NCBI RefSeq assembly: GCF_014196615.1
Contig: NZ_JACIDY010000001.1
Coordinates: forward strand, 310,001 to 374,000
Source of the DNA: Novosphingobium fluoreni
Lineage (GTDB): Bacteria; Pseudomonadota; Alphaproteobacteria; Sphingomonadales; Sphingomonadaceae
DNA: 64,000 nt
Direction of reading: 5' to 3'
Shown: piece after piece, positions 1-8,707 of the stretch
Layout of the letters: each line of letters begins with the position of its first letter
Position numbering within the stretch: the first letter of the stretch is position 1
Program-made: the position numbers and the translations under genes
Notes under the pieces: generated by a model
What the model was told of the DNA's origin: nothing
The model's database searches: none
The model's input: only the letters and a program-made list of their open reading frames with translations

Positions 1-2
1 AT

Positions 3-182
3 GCCTTCCCCATCGCCTTCGGCAACTTCCGCGCGGGCTACCTGATCGCCGAACGCAGCGCCACGAGCATCCTGCGCGATCCCTTCACCAACAAGCCCTT
101 CGTCCACTTCTACGCCACCAAGCGGATCGGCGGCCAAGTGCTGGATAGCGATGCGATCAAGCTGCTGAAGATCACCGCCTGA
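3..182 (+). CDS. Major capsid protein (HK97-like, GTA gp5), C-terminal fragment
   Basis: The first 182 bases read through in frame 3 as the last 59 residues of a protein and stop at TGA 180-182. The fragment contains FGNFRAGYLIAER followed by LRDPFTNKPFV and a KRIGG segment. This is the typical end of HK97-fold capsid proteins in RcGTA-like clusters. The 5' part lies outside the window. It directly precedes the connector gene at 263, as expected for gp5 followed by gp6. The call rests on the C-terminal pattern and gene order only. Confidence 0.8.
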   Translation, partial: AFPIAFGNFRAGYLIAERSATSILRDPFTNKPFVHFYATKRIGGQVLDSDAIKLLKITA

Positions 183-262
183 TTTCAGCGCCTTCCCCTC
201 TTCCCTCGTCGTTCCCGCGCAGGCGGTGGCGGCGAGGGAAGGGTCTTGCCCTCGGAGGTATC

Positions 263-808
263 ATGAACCGCATCATCCTCACCCCTGCCGCGCCGCCGCC
301 CGCGGCACTGGCCGAACTGAAACAGTGGCTGGGCATCACTCTTTCCGCAGACGACACCCCGCTGGCCCTGCTGCTCGCCACCGCGATGGAGGCTTGCGAG
401 GCGTTCACCGGCCTGATGCCGCTGGAGCAGGGCTGCGAGGAAGTGCTGCCCTCCCACGCCTGCTGGCAAGTGCTGGCGACCCGCCCGGTGCAAGCGATCG
501 TCAGTGTGGAGCAGATCGCCGGAGACGGCACGCGCGAAACGCTGGCGTCCGATCGCTACGAGATGGAATTGCGTGCGGACGGCTCCGGGCTGGTCCGCCT
601 GCGCTTTCCCCAGTCGGGCCGGGTCGCGGTTCGCTTTGCCGCGGGCCTGGCGGCGGACTGGGATGCCCTGCCCGAAGCCTTGCGCCACGGCATCGTCCGC
701 CTCGCCGCGTACCAGCATCGCGCGCGCGAGGATGCGGGCGCAGCGCCGCTGCCGCCTGCTTCGGTCGTCGCGCTGTGGCGGCCATGGCGGCGGGTGCGCA
801 TCGCATGA
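263..808 (+). CDS. Head-tail connector (phiE125 gp8-like, GTA gp6)
   Basis: This 181-residue protein begins with a stretch containing ELKQWLGI and then a helical region (LALLLATAMEACEAFTG), the usual start of the gp6/phiE125 gp8-like connector family that joins the portal to the tail. Length fits the family. An AGG-containing leader (ctcggaggtatc) sits 5-9 bases before the ATG. The stop overlaps the next start by 4 bases (ATGA at 805), showing translational coupling. Position directly after the capsid gene and before the tail terminator supports the assignment. It would act at the neck of the particle. Confidence 0.78.
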   Translation: MNRIILTPAAPPPAALAELKQWLGITLSADDTPLALLLATAMEACEAFTGLMPLEQGCEEVLPSHACWQVLATRPVQAIVSVEQIAGDGTRETLASDRYEMELRADGSGLVRLRFPQSGRVAVRFAAGLAADWDALPEALRHGIVRLAAYQHRAREDAGAAPLPPASVVALWRPWRRVRIA

Positions 809-966
809 GCGCGCAAGTCCCCGGCTTCGACGCGCTCGTCCGCCGCCTTCAGGCCCGCGCCGTGCGGCTGGCCCAGGCGCGCCGCTCCACCCGCCGCCCC
901 AATCGCTGGCACGAGGCTCGCTGGCGGGAAGCTCGCTGGATCTGGCCTCTTTTTACGAAAGGATAA
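805..966 (+). CDS. Small Arg/Trp-rich protein in the gp7 (head-tail stopper) position
   Basis: The ORF encodes 53 residues, starts with an ATGA overlap on the connector gene and ends 3 bases before the next gene, so it sits in the operon like a real gene. The sequence is very basic, with RLQARAVRLAQARR and repeated EARW-like units. I do not recognise a domain. In RcGTA the gene here (gp7, head closure/stopper) is about 110 residues, so this may be a shortened or replaced gp7, or a remnant. Function is unknown; only its place in the operon is informative. Confidence 0.5.
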   Translation: MSAQVPGFDALVRRLQARAVRLAQARRSTRRPNRWHEARWREARWIWPLFTKG

Positions 967-969
967 GCC

Positions 970-1371
970 ATGGAAGTGCCCTTGCGCGCCGCACTGATCG
1001 CCTGGCTGCGGGCCGATGCCGCGCTGACCAGCCGCCTCAACGCCATCGTCGAGGAAGCACCTTCGCGCACCAGCCTGCCCTGGCTCGCCCTCACCGCCAG
1101 CGCCAGCACCGACTGGAGCACCAAGACGCAAGCGGGCCGCGAAGTGCGCGTGGCCTTCGAACTGCACGCCCGGAGCGATGCGCCGGACGGCATCGCCGAT
1201 CTCGTCGCGCTGATCGAAGCGCGTGTCGCCAGCCTGCCGCGAATGCAGCCGGACTTCACGGTGGTGTCCGCCCGCTTCCTGCGCGCCCGTGCCGAACAGC
1301 GTGGCGAAAACCGCCGCGCCACTCTGATCGAATACGTCTTTCGCGTGCTCGCCCCCTCAACAGGAGACTGA
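970..1371 (+). CDS. Tail terminator/completion protein (DUF3168, GTA gp8)
   Basis: The protein has 133 residues and matches the DUF3168 pattern: an N-terminal LRAALIAWLRADAAL helix, a PWLAL strand, then KTQAGREVRVAFELHAR with a later ARVASLP helix. DUF3168 proteins cap the tail tube and join it to the neck in RcGTA-like particles. An AAAGGAT ribosome-binding sequence lies 7 bases before the ATG. It is flanked by the neck gene and the major tail gene, the order seen in RcGTA. Length is normal for the family. Confidence 0.82.
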   Translation: MEVPLRAALIAWLRADAALTSRLNAIVEEAPSRTSLPWLALTASASTDWSTKTQAGREVRVAFELHARSDAPDGIADLVALIEARVASLPRMQPDFTVVSARFLRARAEQRGENRRATLIEYVFRVLAPSTGD

Positions 1372-1374
1372 CCC

Positions 1375-1782
1375 ATGACCGCTCAGAAAGGCAGCGCCTT
1401 CCTGCTCAAGATTGCCGATGGCGCGATACCCGCCGTCTATCAGACCGTCGCCGGGCTGCGCACCACGCAGATGAGCGTGACCGGCGAAAGCGTGGTGATC
1501 ACCAACAAGGCCAGCGCGGGCTGGCGCGAACTGCTCTCCGGCGCGGGGGTGCGCACCGTGTCCGTCAGCGCGGCGGGCATCTTCCTGGGCAGCGCGGCCG
1601 AAGCCAAGGTGCGCGCCAATGCGCTGGCGGGCACGCTCGACGATTACGAGCTGTCGTTCGAAGATGGCGAAAAGCTGCGCGGCCGGTTCCTGGTGCAGCG
1701 GCTGGACTATGCCGGCGATTTCAACGGGGAGCGCAACTACACGCTGCAGCTGGAAAGCTCTGGCCAAGTGGTGCCGGCATGA
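1375..1782 (+). CDS. Major tail tube protein (TP901-1 family, GTA gp9)
   Basis: The 135-residue product starts MTAQKGSAFLLKI and has the VAGLRTTQMSVTGESVVITNK segment followed by WRELLSGAGVRTVSVSAAG, the standard signature of TP901-1-type tail tube proteins of RcGTA-like clusters. It forms the tube through which DNA leaves the particle. The end (LDYAGDFNGERNYTLQLESSG) is also typical. The stop codon overlaps the next start as ATGA. Length is that of the family and there is no sign of decay. Confidence 0.88.
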   Translation: MTAQKGSAFLLKIADGAIPAVYQTVAGLRTTQMSVTGESVVITNKASAGWRELLSGAGVRTVSVSAAGIFLGSAAEAKVRANALAGTLDDYELSFEDGEKLRGRFLVQRLDYAGDFNGERNYTLQLESSGQVVPA

Positions 1783-2093
1783 ACGCGGTCCCCAACCCCC
1801 ACCGCGGTGAGGCGGCCCTGCCGTTGGGCGACCGCACGCTGACGCTGCGCCCCAGTTTCGGTGCGCTCTGTGCGGCCGAGGAGGAATTGGGCCCGCTGTT
1901 CGCCTTGGTCGAACGCGCCAGCCGTGGCGAACTGCGGCTGCACGAGATGGCCAGCCTGTTCTGGCACTGCCTGACCGAACGTGACGGGTGCGATCGCGAG
2001 GCTTTGGGCGAAGCGGTGCTGGCGCTGGGCCTTGCCGCCGCCGCCGTCCCCTTGCGCGCGCTGTTGCACCAGATCCTGCGCGGCCGCGAATGA
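1779..2093 (+). CDS. Tail assembly chaperone (GTA gp10, gene transfer agent family)
   Basis: The gene encodes 104 residues, with PNPHRGEAALPLGDRTLTLRPSFGALCAAEEELG near the start. This is the characteristic opening of the GTA gp10 family, which is thought to chaperone the tape measure during tail assembly. The start is placed at ATG 1779 because it overlaps the upstream stop by 4 bases; the reading frame is open much further upstream, but that part is antisense-like filler across other genes. It overlaps the next gene by 4 bases at 2090. Confidence 0.82.
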   Translation: MNAVPNPHRGEAALPLGDRTLTLRPSFGALCAAEEELGPLFALVERASRGELRLHEMASLFWHCLTERDGCDREALGEAVLALGLAAAAVPLRALLHQILRGRE

Positions 2094-2284
2094 GCGAGCG
2101 GTTCGCCCCGGTCGCGGTGGCACTGAGCGGGGTGGCCGCGCGGCATCTGGGCTGGCGGCCGGACGAGTTCTGGCGCGCCACGCCCGTGGAACTCGCCACC
2201 GTGTTGGCGCCGCTGGTGTCCGAGGATGCGCCCGGGATCGATCGCGCGCTGGTCGAACGCATGATGGAGCAGGACCATGGATGA
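2090..2284 (+). CDS. Second tail assembly chaperone (TAC-type, GTA gp10.1)
   Basis: This short gene encodes 64 residues. The pattern LGWRPDEFWRATPVEL is diagnostic of the small phage tail assembly chaperone family found between gp10 and the tape measure in RcGTA-like clusters. The start at 2090 overlaps the gp10 stop (ATGA), and the end overlaps the tape measure start by 8 bases, so all three are coupled. The open frame extends upstream to 1988, but the overlap and the motif position favour 2090. Confidence 0.8.
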   Translation: MSERFAPVAVALSGVAARHLGWRPDEFWRATPVELATVLAPLVSEDAPGIDRALVERMMEQDHG

Positions 2285-2837
2285 TGAAATCGAAACGCTG
2301 CTGGTCGAAGTGCGCGCCGGGACGGACGGCTTCGCCCGCGACGTGGAACGGATGCGTGCCAGCGTGGATGGCAACCTGATCGCAGGCTTCAATCGTGCGG
2401 GCGATGTGCTGGAGCGCGGCCTGACCGGGGCGATCCGCAAGGGCAGCCTAGGATTCGACGACTTGAAACGCGTGGCCCTGGGCGCGCTGGACGCCATCGC
2501 GGCGCAATCGCTGAAAGGGCTGCTGGGCGCCGGTCTGGGCGGGGGGCAGGCCGGCGCAGGCATCGATCTTGGCGGTCTGACGGGATCGCTGCTGGGCCTG
2601 CCCGGCCGCGCGACCGGCGGCAATGTCGCGCCGGGGCGGGGCTATATGGTCGGCGAGCGCGGGCCGGAGGTCTTCGTGCCGACCAGTGCCGGACGAATCG
2701 AGCCGACCGCTTCGGCGGCGCGCGACGTCCGCGTCTCGATCAACCTTAGCGCCCCCGCCGGAACCAGCGCACCGCGATCCTTGCAACGCTCCTCCCGCCA
2801 AGTGGCAAGCGCGGTGCGGCGGGCTTTGCTGAGCTGA
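2277..2837 (+). CDS. Short tail tape measure protein (GTA gp11)
   Basis: The 186-residue protein has a helical N-terminal half (DGFARDVERMRASVDG, FNRAGDVLERGLTGAIRKG) and a glycine-rich C-terminal half ending in GYMVGERGPEVFVPTSAGRI, the tail tape measure signature. RcGTA gp11 is about 220 residues, so a short tape measure, and thus a short tail, is expected. The start overlaps the chaperone gene. A 56-base gap with a GAAAGG sequence separates it from the next gene. Confidence 0.85.
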   Translation: MDDEIETLLVEVRAGTDGFARDVERMRASVDGNLIAGFNRAGDVLERGLTGAIRKGSLGFDDLKRVALGALDAIAAQSLKGLLGAGLGGGQAGAGIDLGGLTGSLLGLPGRATGGNVAPGRGYMVGERGPEVFVPTSAGRIEPTASAARDVRVSINLSAPAGTSAPRSLQRSSRQVASAVRRALLS

Positions 2838-2893
2838 AGCAGGCCGAACCCCTCCACCGCCAATCCATTCATCTGTTTTGAAAGGTCTACCCG

Positions 2894-5224
2894 ATGCCGT
2901 TCTGGCTCGCCGACAAACGCGATGGGCAGCAAAGCGACTGGATCCAGCGCTTCGACCCGCGTTTCTGGACCGTCAACTTCCCACGCCCGATGATGGCCAG
3001 CGTCATCTCCACCGCGCCTGACGCACTGCGCCTCGATCTGGCGTTTTTGCGCAAGGCGGACCTGGCGGGCCTGATCTGGGAAAGCGAGGACCGGCTGGAC
3101 CACCCCCTGCTTTCCTATGCGACGCAGCGGGACTATGCGCATGCAACGCTCACCTTTCGCTGGCGTTCGGCGGGGGTGATCGCGCTGGATGCCGTCAATG
3201 GCCCGACGCTGACCATCGAAGGCCGCGACCAGAGCGGGGCCGCGCGCACCTGGTACGTTCGGCTCTGGAACTTTGCAGATGGCACGCCGGAAAACGCGCT
3301 GGTCACGCTGCCATTCTCGGCGTTGGAGGGCGGCTTCGCGCTGCCTGCCGACGCCGATCCCGTCTGGCCCGGTGCGATCGACCGGCTGTTCATCTCCATC
3401 GCGCCGCCCGGCTATGAGGGGGCGAGCGCCGACCCCCTGCCCGCCGAGGTAGAAGGCTGGGTCGAGCTGACCGAAATCCGCTGCACCGGCGCGCGGGCGA
3501 TGCTGGAGATCGGCGACGTCATGATCGCGCCGACCGGCCTTGCCATCGCCACCGGCTTCGATGACGAGGGCGTGCAGACTCCGGCCCGCCTGCTGCGCAA
3601 CGTGCGCCAGCTCGGCTATCGCGGATCGGTGGTCCATTATGTGGGCATGAGCCACTATTTCCGGCTGGCTCAGGCCGATAGCGCGTTCCTGGCGGGCAGC
3701 ACCGCCGATCCTTTGAACACGCCGACCCGCGCCTGGCACCTGGCGTTCTTTGCCGAGTGTGCGCGGCTGGGCTTCAGCCCGATCGCCTCGCTATCGTACG
3801 AAGTGCTGGCGCAACATTGCCCGCCCGCGTGGATGCAGCGCGATCTGGCGGGGCAACCGGCGCTGACCGGATGGAGTCCGCCGTCCTCGCTGCTTTCCCC
3901 GGCGAACGGTGCGGCGATGGCCTGGCTGCAATCGGTCGCAACCGCCTTTGCCCAGCTGATGCGCGAGGCGGGGGTGCCGGTGCGCTTCCAGATCGGCGAG
4001 CCGTGGTGGTGGACGTTCGGCGATGGCCGCATCTGCCTCTACGATGATGCCGCCCGCGCCGCCTTCGGGGGCGATCCGCCCGCGATTCCGAACCTACGCG
4101 CACCGCTCACCGCTGCGCAAAAGGCACTGCTCGATGCGGCGGGAGCGCTGCTGGCGCAATCCACGGCCGCGGTGATCGCCGCCGTCCGCGCCGCCGTCGC
4201 GCCCCAGCCGGTGGAAGCGCTACTGCTGGTCTTCACGCCCACCGTGCTGGACCCGGCGACACCCGAGGCCCTGCGCGCCAACCTGCCGACAGGCTGGGCC
4301 GCCCCCGCCTTCGACCGGCTGCAGGTGGAGGACTACGACTGGCTGACCACCGGGGCCGACGCCCACCGCCGCGCCGCCTACGCGCTGGTCGACGCGCGCC
4401 TGGGCTATCCGCCGCACGCGCAGGACTACTTCGCCGGCTTCGTCCTCAATCCCGCACAAAACGCTCAGTGGTGCGCGATCGATACCGGGATCGACGAGGC
4501 GATCACGCGCCAGCCGCACGAAATCGTCGTCTGGGCGCTGCCCCAAGTCGCGCGCGACGGCTTCACACGCCATCCCGCCTCAGGAGACACCGACATGCAG
4601 GCCTTCGACGATGTGCCCTATCCCCTTGCGCTTGGTCGGGATGCCAGCGTCAGTCCCGAATTTTCGACGACCGTGGCCATGACCGCCTCCGGGTTTGAAC
4701 GGCGCAACGCCTTGTGGTCCGACGCGCGGCTGCGCTTCGATGTGGGGCCGGGGGTGCGTTCGGAAGCGGAGATGGGCACGCTGATCGCCTTCTTCCGCGC
4801 TCGTCGCGGACCGGCGCGCGGCTTTCGCCTGCGTGACCCGACCGATTTCAGCTCTCGCGCGATGACCGGCATGCCGACGATGGTGGACCAGATGCTGGGC
4901 CGCGGCGATGGCTTGCGCACCGCGTTCCCGCTGGTGAAGCGCTATGGCGTGGGCGAGGATGCGCAAGTCCGGCGGATCACCCGGCCGGATGCAGTGTCCG
5001 TGCTGGTCAGCGTCAACGGTGCGGCGGCCACAGGCTGGTCGATGGAACCGGGCGGCGTGATCCAGTTCGTCGCGCCCCCAGCCCCCGACGCGGTGGTGCG
5101 CGCCGGGTTCCTGTTCGACGTGCCGGTACGCTTCGCCGAGGATCGCCTCGACATCTCCGGCGCGGCCTTTGCCGCAGGCGAGGCCCCCAGCGTCCCCATC
5201 GTCGAAGTGCGGGAAGCGGCATGA
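2894..5224 (+). CDS. Enlarged distal tail protein: TIM-barrel-like domain fused to DUF2460 (GTA gp12)
   Basis: This 776-residue protein has two parts. About residues 565-776, from QAFDDVPYPLALGRDASVSPEF on, are a complete DUF2460/TIGR02217 domain, which alone makes up RcGTA gp12 (about 210 residues). The first ~560 residues begin with a strand-rich segment, then a region with GYRGSVVHYVGMSHYF, FAECARLGFSPIASLSYE, FQIGEPWWWTFGDGR (Glu369) and LQVEDYDWL. That alternation looks like a glycosidase-type TIM barrel, with Glu369 a possible catalytic acid; this is inference. An internal ATG at 4594 would give a free DUF2460 protein. The protein should form the distal tail ring with an added sugar-binding or -cleaving module. 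Confidence 0.78.
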   Translation: MPFWLADKRDGQQSDWIQRFDPRFWTVNFPRPMMASVISTAPDALRLDLAFLRKADLAGLIWESEDRLDHPLLSYATQRDYAHATLTFRWRSAGVIALDAVNGPTLTIEGRDQSGAARTWYVRLWNFADGTPENALVTLPFSALEGGFALPADADPVWPGAIDRLFISIAPPGYEGASADPLPAEVEGWVELTEIRCTGARAMLEIGDVMIAPTGLAIATGFDDEGVQTPARLLRNVRQLGYRGSVVHYVGMSHYFRLAQADSAFLAGSTADPLNTPTRAWHLAFFAECARLGFSPIASLSYEVLAQHCPPAWMQRDLAGQPALTGWSPPSSLLSPANGAAMAWLQSVATAFAQLMREAGVPVRFQIGEPWWWTFGDGRICLYDDAARAAFGGDPPAIPNLRAPLTAAQKALLDAAGALLAQSTAAVIAAVRAAVAPQPVEALLLVFTPTVLDPATPEALRANLPTGWAAPAFDRLQVEDYDWLTTGADAHRRAAYALVDARLGYPPHAQDYFAGFVLNPAQNAQWCAIDTGIDEAITRQPHEIVVWALPQVARDGFTRHPASGDTDMQAFDDVPYPLALGRDASVSPEFSTTVAMTASGFERRNALWSDARLRFDVGPGVRSEAEMGTLIAFFRARRGPARGFRLRDPTDFSSRAMTGMPTMVDQMLGRGDGLRTAFPLVKRYGVGEDAQVRRITRPDAVSVLVSVNGAAATGWSMEPGGVIQFVAPPAPDAVVRAGFLFDVPVRFAEDRLDISGAAFAAGEAPSVPIVEVREAA

Positions 5225-6042
5225 GCCGGATCTGGTTTCAGCAAGCGCTGGAAACCGTGGCCACGTTTTGGCGCATCCATCGCCGCGACGGACTGACTTT
5301 CGGGTTCATCTCGCACGACCGCGACATGTGGCTGGACGGCGTGCTCCACCGCGCCGCGCCCGGCATGGTCCCCTCCGCCGTCCGCCGCAGTGGCGGGCTG
5401 GACGATGATAGCGCCGAGGTTTCGGGCGTGCTGACTCATGATGGGATCAGCGCGCAAGACCTGGCGGCGGGCAAGTTCGACGGCGCTCGCGTGCGGATCG
5501 GCCTGGTCGACTGGGAAACGACCGAGCGCGAAATCATCTGGGTCGGCACGCTGGGCGGCGTGACCCAGGAAGACGGCGGGTTCACCGCCGAGCTGGCCTC
5601 ACGCAAGGTGGAACTGCTGCAGGATCAGGTGCCACGCACCAGCCCGGCTTGCCGCGCGGTGTTCTGCGGGCCGGGCTGTCATCTCAACCCGGTATTCTTC
5701 ACGCACGAAGCGACGGTCGCGACTGTAGACGGCGAGGACGGAACGCTGGTCCTGATCGCGCCCGTTGCCCCCGAACGGCTGGCCGGAGGGACCTTGCGCT
5801 GGATCGACGGCGCGCACGCGGGTGAGACGATGCAGATCCGCCGCGCCGATGCCGAGGGCGCGGTCATGCTCGATCGCCCCGTCTCTCATGCGGTCGAGGG
5901 CCAGCGCGTGATCGTGCGCGAGGGTTGCGACCATTCGCTTGGCACCTGCAGCACCCGCTTCGCCAACGCCGCCAATTTTCGGGGCGAGCCGTTTCTGCCG
6001 GGGAACGACCTGCTGGCGCGATACCCGGTGCCCGCGACATGA
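5221..6042 (+). CDS. Tail hub protein (DUF2163, GTA gp13)
   Basis: The 273-residue product carries the DUF2163 N-terminal pattern (VATFWRIHRRDGLTFGFISHDRD) and the phage_BR0599-type C-terminal part with RDHSLGTCSTRF-like and CRAVFCGPGCHLN cysteine segments. In RcGTA gp13 the hub binds an iron-sulfur cluster through conserved cysteines, and cysteines are present here near residues 148-157 and 239-245. The start overlaps the gp12 stop by 4 bases and the stop overlaps the peptidase start by 4 bases. Length is normal. Confidence 0.87.
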   Translation: MSRIWFQQALETVATFWRIHRRDGLTFGFISHDRDMWLDGVLHRAAPGMVPSAVRRSGGLDDDSAEVSGVLTHDGISAQDLAAGKFDGARVRIGLVDWETTEREIIWVGTLGGVTQEDGGFTAELASRKVELLQDQVPRTSPACRAVFCGPGCHLNPVFFTHEATVATVDGEDGTLVLIAPVAPERLAGGTLRWIDGAHAGETMQIRRADAEGAVMLDRPVSHAVEGQRVIVREGCDHSLGTCSTRFANAANFRGEPFLPGNDLLARYPVPAT

Positions 6043-6476
6043 CCGAAGTGACCATGACCGGTGAGAGCCTGACCGGAAAAAATCTGGCCGCCGCGGCCTC
6101 CCGCTTGGCCGGTACCCGCTTCGCACCGCATGGACGCGATCCGGCGACAGGGTTGGATTGCCTGGGCCTGCTGCTCGCGGCGATGGCGGCCTGTGGCGAA
6201 CGCCCAGCCCTCAGCGCGCACTACAGCGTGCGGCGGCGCGGTGAAGCCGATGCGCTGGCCACCGCCATGCGCCTGGGCCTGATCGACGCGAACGGCCCGG
6301 TCGAGCCGGGAGACGTGCTGCTGGTCCGCTGCTCGCCGGTCCATGTCCACGTGCTGATCGCGCTGGGCGGCGACCGCTTCGTTCACGCGCACGCCGGGCT
6401 CGGCAAAGTGGTTGTCGGCGCCCGCGACCCGGATTGGCCGCTGCTGCGCCACTGGCGCTTGTCTCCTTCCGCTTGA
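6039..6476 (+). CDS. NlpC/P60-type cell wall peptidase (GTA gp14)
   Basis: The 145-residue protein has the NlpC/P60 motif GLDCLG with Cys41 as nucleophile, and histidines at 102/104 and 116/118 in PVHVHVLIALGG and FVHAHAG for the catalytic dyad or triad. It should cut peptidoglycan peptides when the particle injects DNA. The start is set at ATG 6039, which overlaps the hub stop as ATGA; the frame is open from 5925, but that part overlaps the hub coding sequence. The order hub-peptidase-tip is the RcGTA order. Confidence 0.85.
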   Translation: MTEVTMTGESLTGKNLAAAASRLAGTRFAPHGRDPATGLDCLGLLLAAMAACGERPALSAHYSVRRRGEADALATAMRLGLIDANGPVEPGDVLLVRCSPVHVHVLIALGGDRFVHAHAGLGKVVVGARDPDWPLLRHWRLSPSA

Positions 6477-6488
6477 GGATTTCGACCC

Positions 6489-8678
6489 ATGGCTACCCTT
6501 GTCTTCAGTGCCGTCGGTACCGCGCTGGCCGGGCCGCTTGGCGGCGCGATCGGCGCCGTGGCGGGTCGCCAGTTCGACACCGCCTTGTTCGGCCCGGCCC
6601 GGCGGGGGCCGCGCCTGCGTGAGTTGGAAGTCACCCTTTCCAGCTACGGCCAGCCCATCCCGCGGGTCTTTGGCCGGATGCGCGTTCCCGGCGCGATCAT
6701 CTGGGCTACCGAGCTTCAGGAGCATTCCGAAGTGACCGGCGGCAAGGGCCAGCCGGCGACCACGCGATACAGCTACACAGCCAATCTCGCCGTGGCGCTT
6801 TCCAGTCGCCCCATCAAGGGACTCGGCCGCATCTGGGCGGACGGCAAGCTGCTGCGCGGCGCGGGCGGCGATCTCAAGGTCGGGGGAGTGCTACGGTTGT
6901 ATACCGGCGGCGAGACGCAATTGCCCGATCCGCTGATCGCCGCGCAGGAAGGCGAAGCTGTGTGCCCGGCCTTTCGCGGCCTGGCTTACCTCGTTTTGGA
7001 GGGGCTCGAGCTGTCCGATTTCGGCAACCGCGTTCCCTCGATGACGTTTGAGGTCATCGCCGATGAAGCGGTGCGACTATCCGATCTGGCCGAAGATCTC
7101 GAAGCCACCATTATGGAAGACGACAGCCTGGGCGGCGTCACCGGCCTGCTTGTCGACGATGGTATCGCCAGCACATTGTCCGATCTTGGACGGGTGTTCC
7201 CGATCACGCTGGATGCCGCCGGATCAATGCCGCGCCTGCGCATTCCGACACCCGCCGCGCCGATGCAGGACGCCGCGCTGCTGGATGCTCCGTCCGTCGC
7301 CATGGAGGACGATAGCTTCGGCAGGCAAAGCGGAAGCCGCCGACACCGCGCCTCGGCCAGCAGCCCCGCATCGCCGGTGTTGCGCTTTTACGACATCGAG
7401 CGGGATTTCCTGCCCGGAACGCAACACGCCAGTGGCCGCGCTGTGATAGGACAACCCGAACTGATCGAGCTACCCGCTGCGCTTTCGCCCGCCCAGGCCC
7501 GCGTTCTGGTGGATCGCGTGGCGCAGGAGGCGGATGGCTTGCGTGATCGCCTGGCATGGCGAACCACGACGCTGGATACGGCGATCTCGCCGGGCACGAT
7601 TGTTCGTCTGCCCGATCAGCCGGGCCGCTGGCGGGTGGAAAGCTGGGAATGGCGTGAAAGCGGCGTGGAGCTGGAGCTTGTGCGCGTTCGCGTGGCCACG
7701 CCCGAGGCGTCCACCCCGCCGCCCGGAATGTTTCCATCGCCGATCGATGCCCCAGCCGCCAGCACTGCCCTCGTCGCGCTGGAATTGCCATGGGATGCCA
7801 CCTCCGGAATGGCCGATCGGACCCGCCTTGCCGTCGCGGTCGGCGCGACGAGCGACAACTGGCGCGGCGCGGCGCTCTACGTCGAACGGGAGGGCGGCCA
7901 GTTGCAGCCGCTCACCACAACGTCGCGGACCCGCGCGGTGCTGGGTGCGGCCCGGGACGTTCTCGCTCCCGCCAGCCCTTTGCTGTTGGACCGGGCAAGC
8001 CTTGTCACTATCGAACTCACCGCGCCAGACCAGATGCTCCGCCCTGCCGATCTCGCAGACCTCGATCGCGGGGCCAACATGGCCATCGTGGGGCAGGAGG
8101 TCCTCCAATTCCTCTTTGCCGAGCCGCTGACCGGTGGGCGATGGCGTCTTTCCGGGTTCCTGCGCGGCCTGGCCGGGACGGGAGGCGCCATCACCACACA
8201 CGTCAGCGGGGAACCCTTCGCCTTGATCGACGAGCGCGTGACGATCATCGACAGCACGGCGGCGCAGTGGGAGGACGCATCCCGCGCGCTCGCGATCGGC
8301 CTGGGTGACGTGGCCCCCGCTTCCTCGCCTATTCTTCTGCCGGGCATCGCCCATACTCCGCTGGCACCCGTCCATCCGCGGGCCGTCCTCCTCGCGGACG
8401 GCGGGTTGCAACTGTCCTGGACCAGACGCGCGCGTGGCAACTGGCGTTGGCGCGATGGTGTGGATGTCCCCCTTTGCGAAGAGGCCGAGCGCTACCGCGT
8501 CACGATCGAAAGCGACGGTGAAATCTATCGCGTCTGGATGACGACAGAACCGACCCTTCGGATTTCGTTCGAGGACCTTGCCGATCTCCGCCTCATGGCA
8601 CCCGGCGGCGTCTTCCATGCTCGCCAGCAGGGCACCCACACGCTCTCCCCGCCCCTCATCCTCGCGCCCCTCCTATGA
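6489..8678 (+). CDS. Tail tip / host-recognition protein, short form (GTA gp15-like)
   Basis: The 729-residue protein begins MATLVFSAVGTALAGPLGGAIGAVAGRQFD, the typical tail-tip start, then RLRELEVTLSSYGQPIPRVFGRMRVPGAIIWATEL and a Phage-tail_3-like central region (SDFGNRVPSMTFEVI), with a strand-rich C-terminal half. RcGTA gp15 is about 1300 residues and carries a TIM-barrel domain after the start region; here the sequence runs from the start region almost straight into the Phage-tail_3-like part, so the barrel seems absent. GAGGATTTCGACCC precedes the ATG. Likely role: baseplate tip and receptor contact. Confidence 0.8.
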   Translation: MATLVFSAVGTALAGPLGGAIGAVAGRQFDTALFGPARRGPRLRELEVTLSSYGQPIPRVFGRMRVPGAIIWATELQEHSEVTGGKGQPATTRYSYTANLAVALSSRPIKGLGRIWADGKLLRGAGGDLKVGGVLRLYTGGETQLPDPLIAAQEGEAVCPAFRGLAYLVLEGLELSDFGNRVPSMTFEVIADEAVRLSDLAEDLEATIMEDDSLGGVTGLLVDDGIASTLSDLGRVFPITLDAAGSMPRLRIPTPAAPMQDAALLDAPSVAMEDDSFGRQSGSRRHRASASSPASPVLRFYDIERDFLPGTQHASGRAVIGQPELIELPAALSPAQARVLVDRVAQEADGLRDRLAWRTTTLDTAISPGTIVRLPDQPGRWRVESWEWRESGVELELVRVRVATPEASTPPPGMFPSPIDAPAASTALVALELPWDATSGMADRTRLAVAVGATSDNWRGAALYVEREGGQLQPLTTTSRTRAVLGAARDVLAPASPLLLDRASLVTIELTAPDQMLRPADLADLDRGANMAIVGQEVLQFLFAEPLTGGRWRLSGFLRGLAGTGGAITTHVSGEPFALIDERVTIIDSTAAQWEDASRALAIGLGDVAPASSPILLPGIAHTPLAPVHPRAVLLADGGLQLSWTRRARGNWRWRDGVDVPLCEEAERYRVTIESDGEIYRVWMTTEPTLRISFEDLADLRLMAPGGVFHARQQGTHTLSPPLILAPLL

Positions 8679-8707
8679 CACCCCCTCGCTCGCCCTTGGA
8701 GACTGAA

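Noticed and set aside
504..1778. Long upstream extension of the gp10 frame from 504
   Set aside because: The frame is open by chance through other GTA genes; start signals and family length place the gene at 1779.
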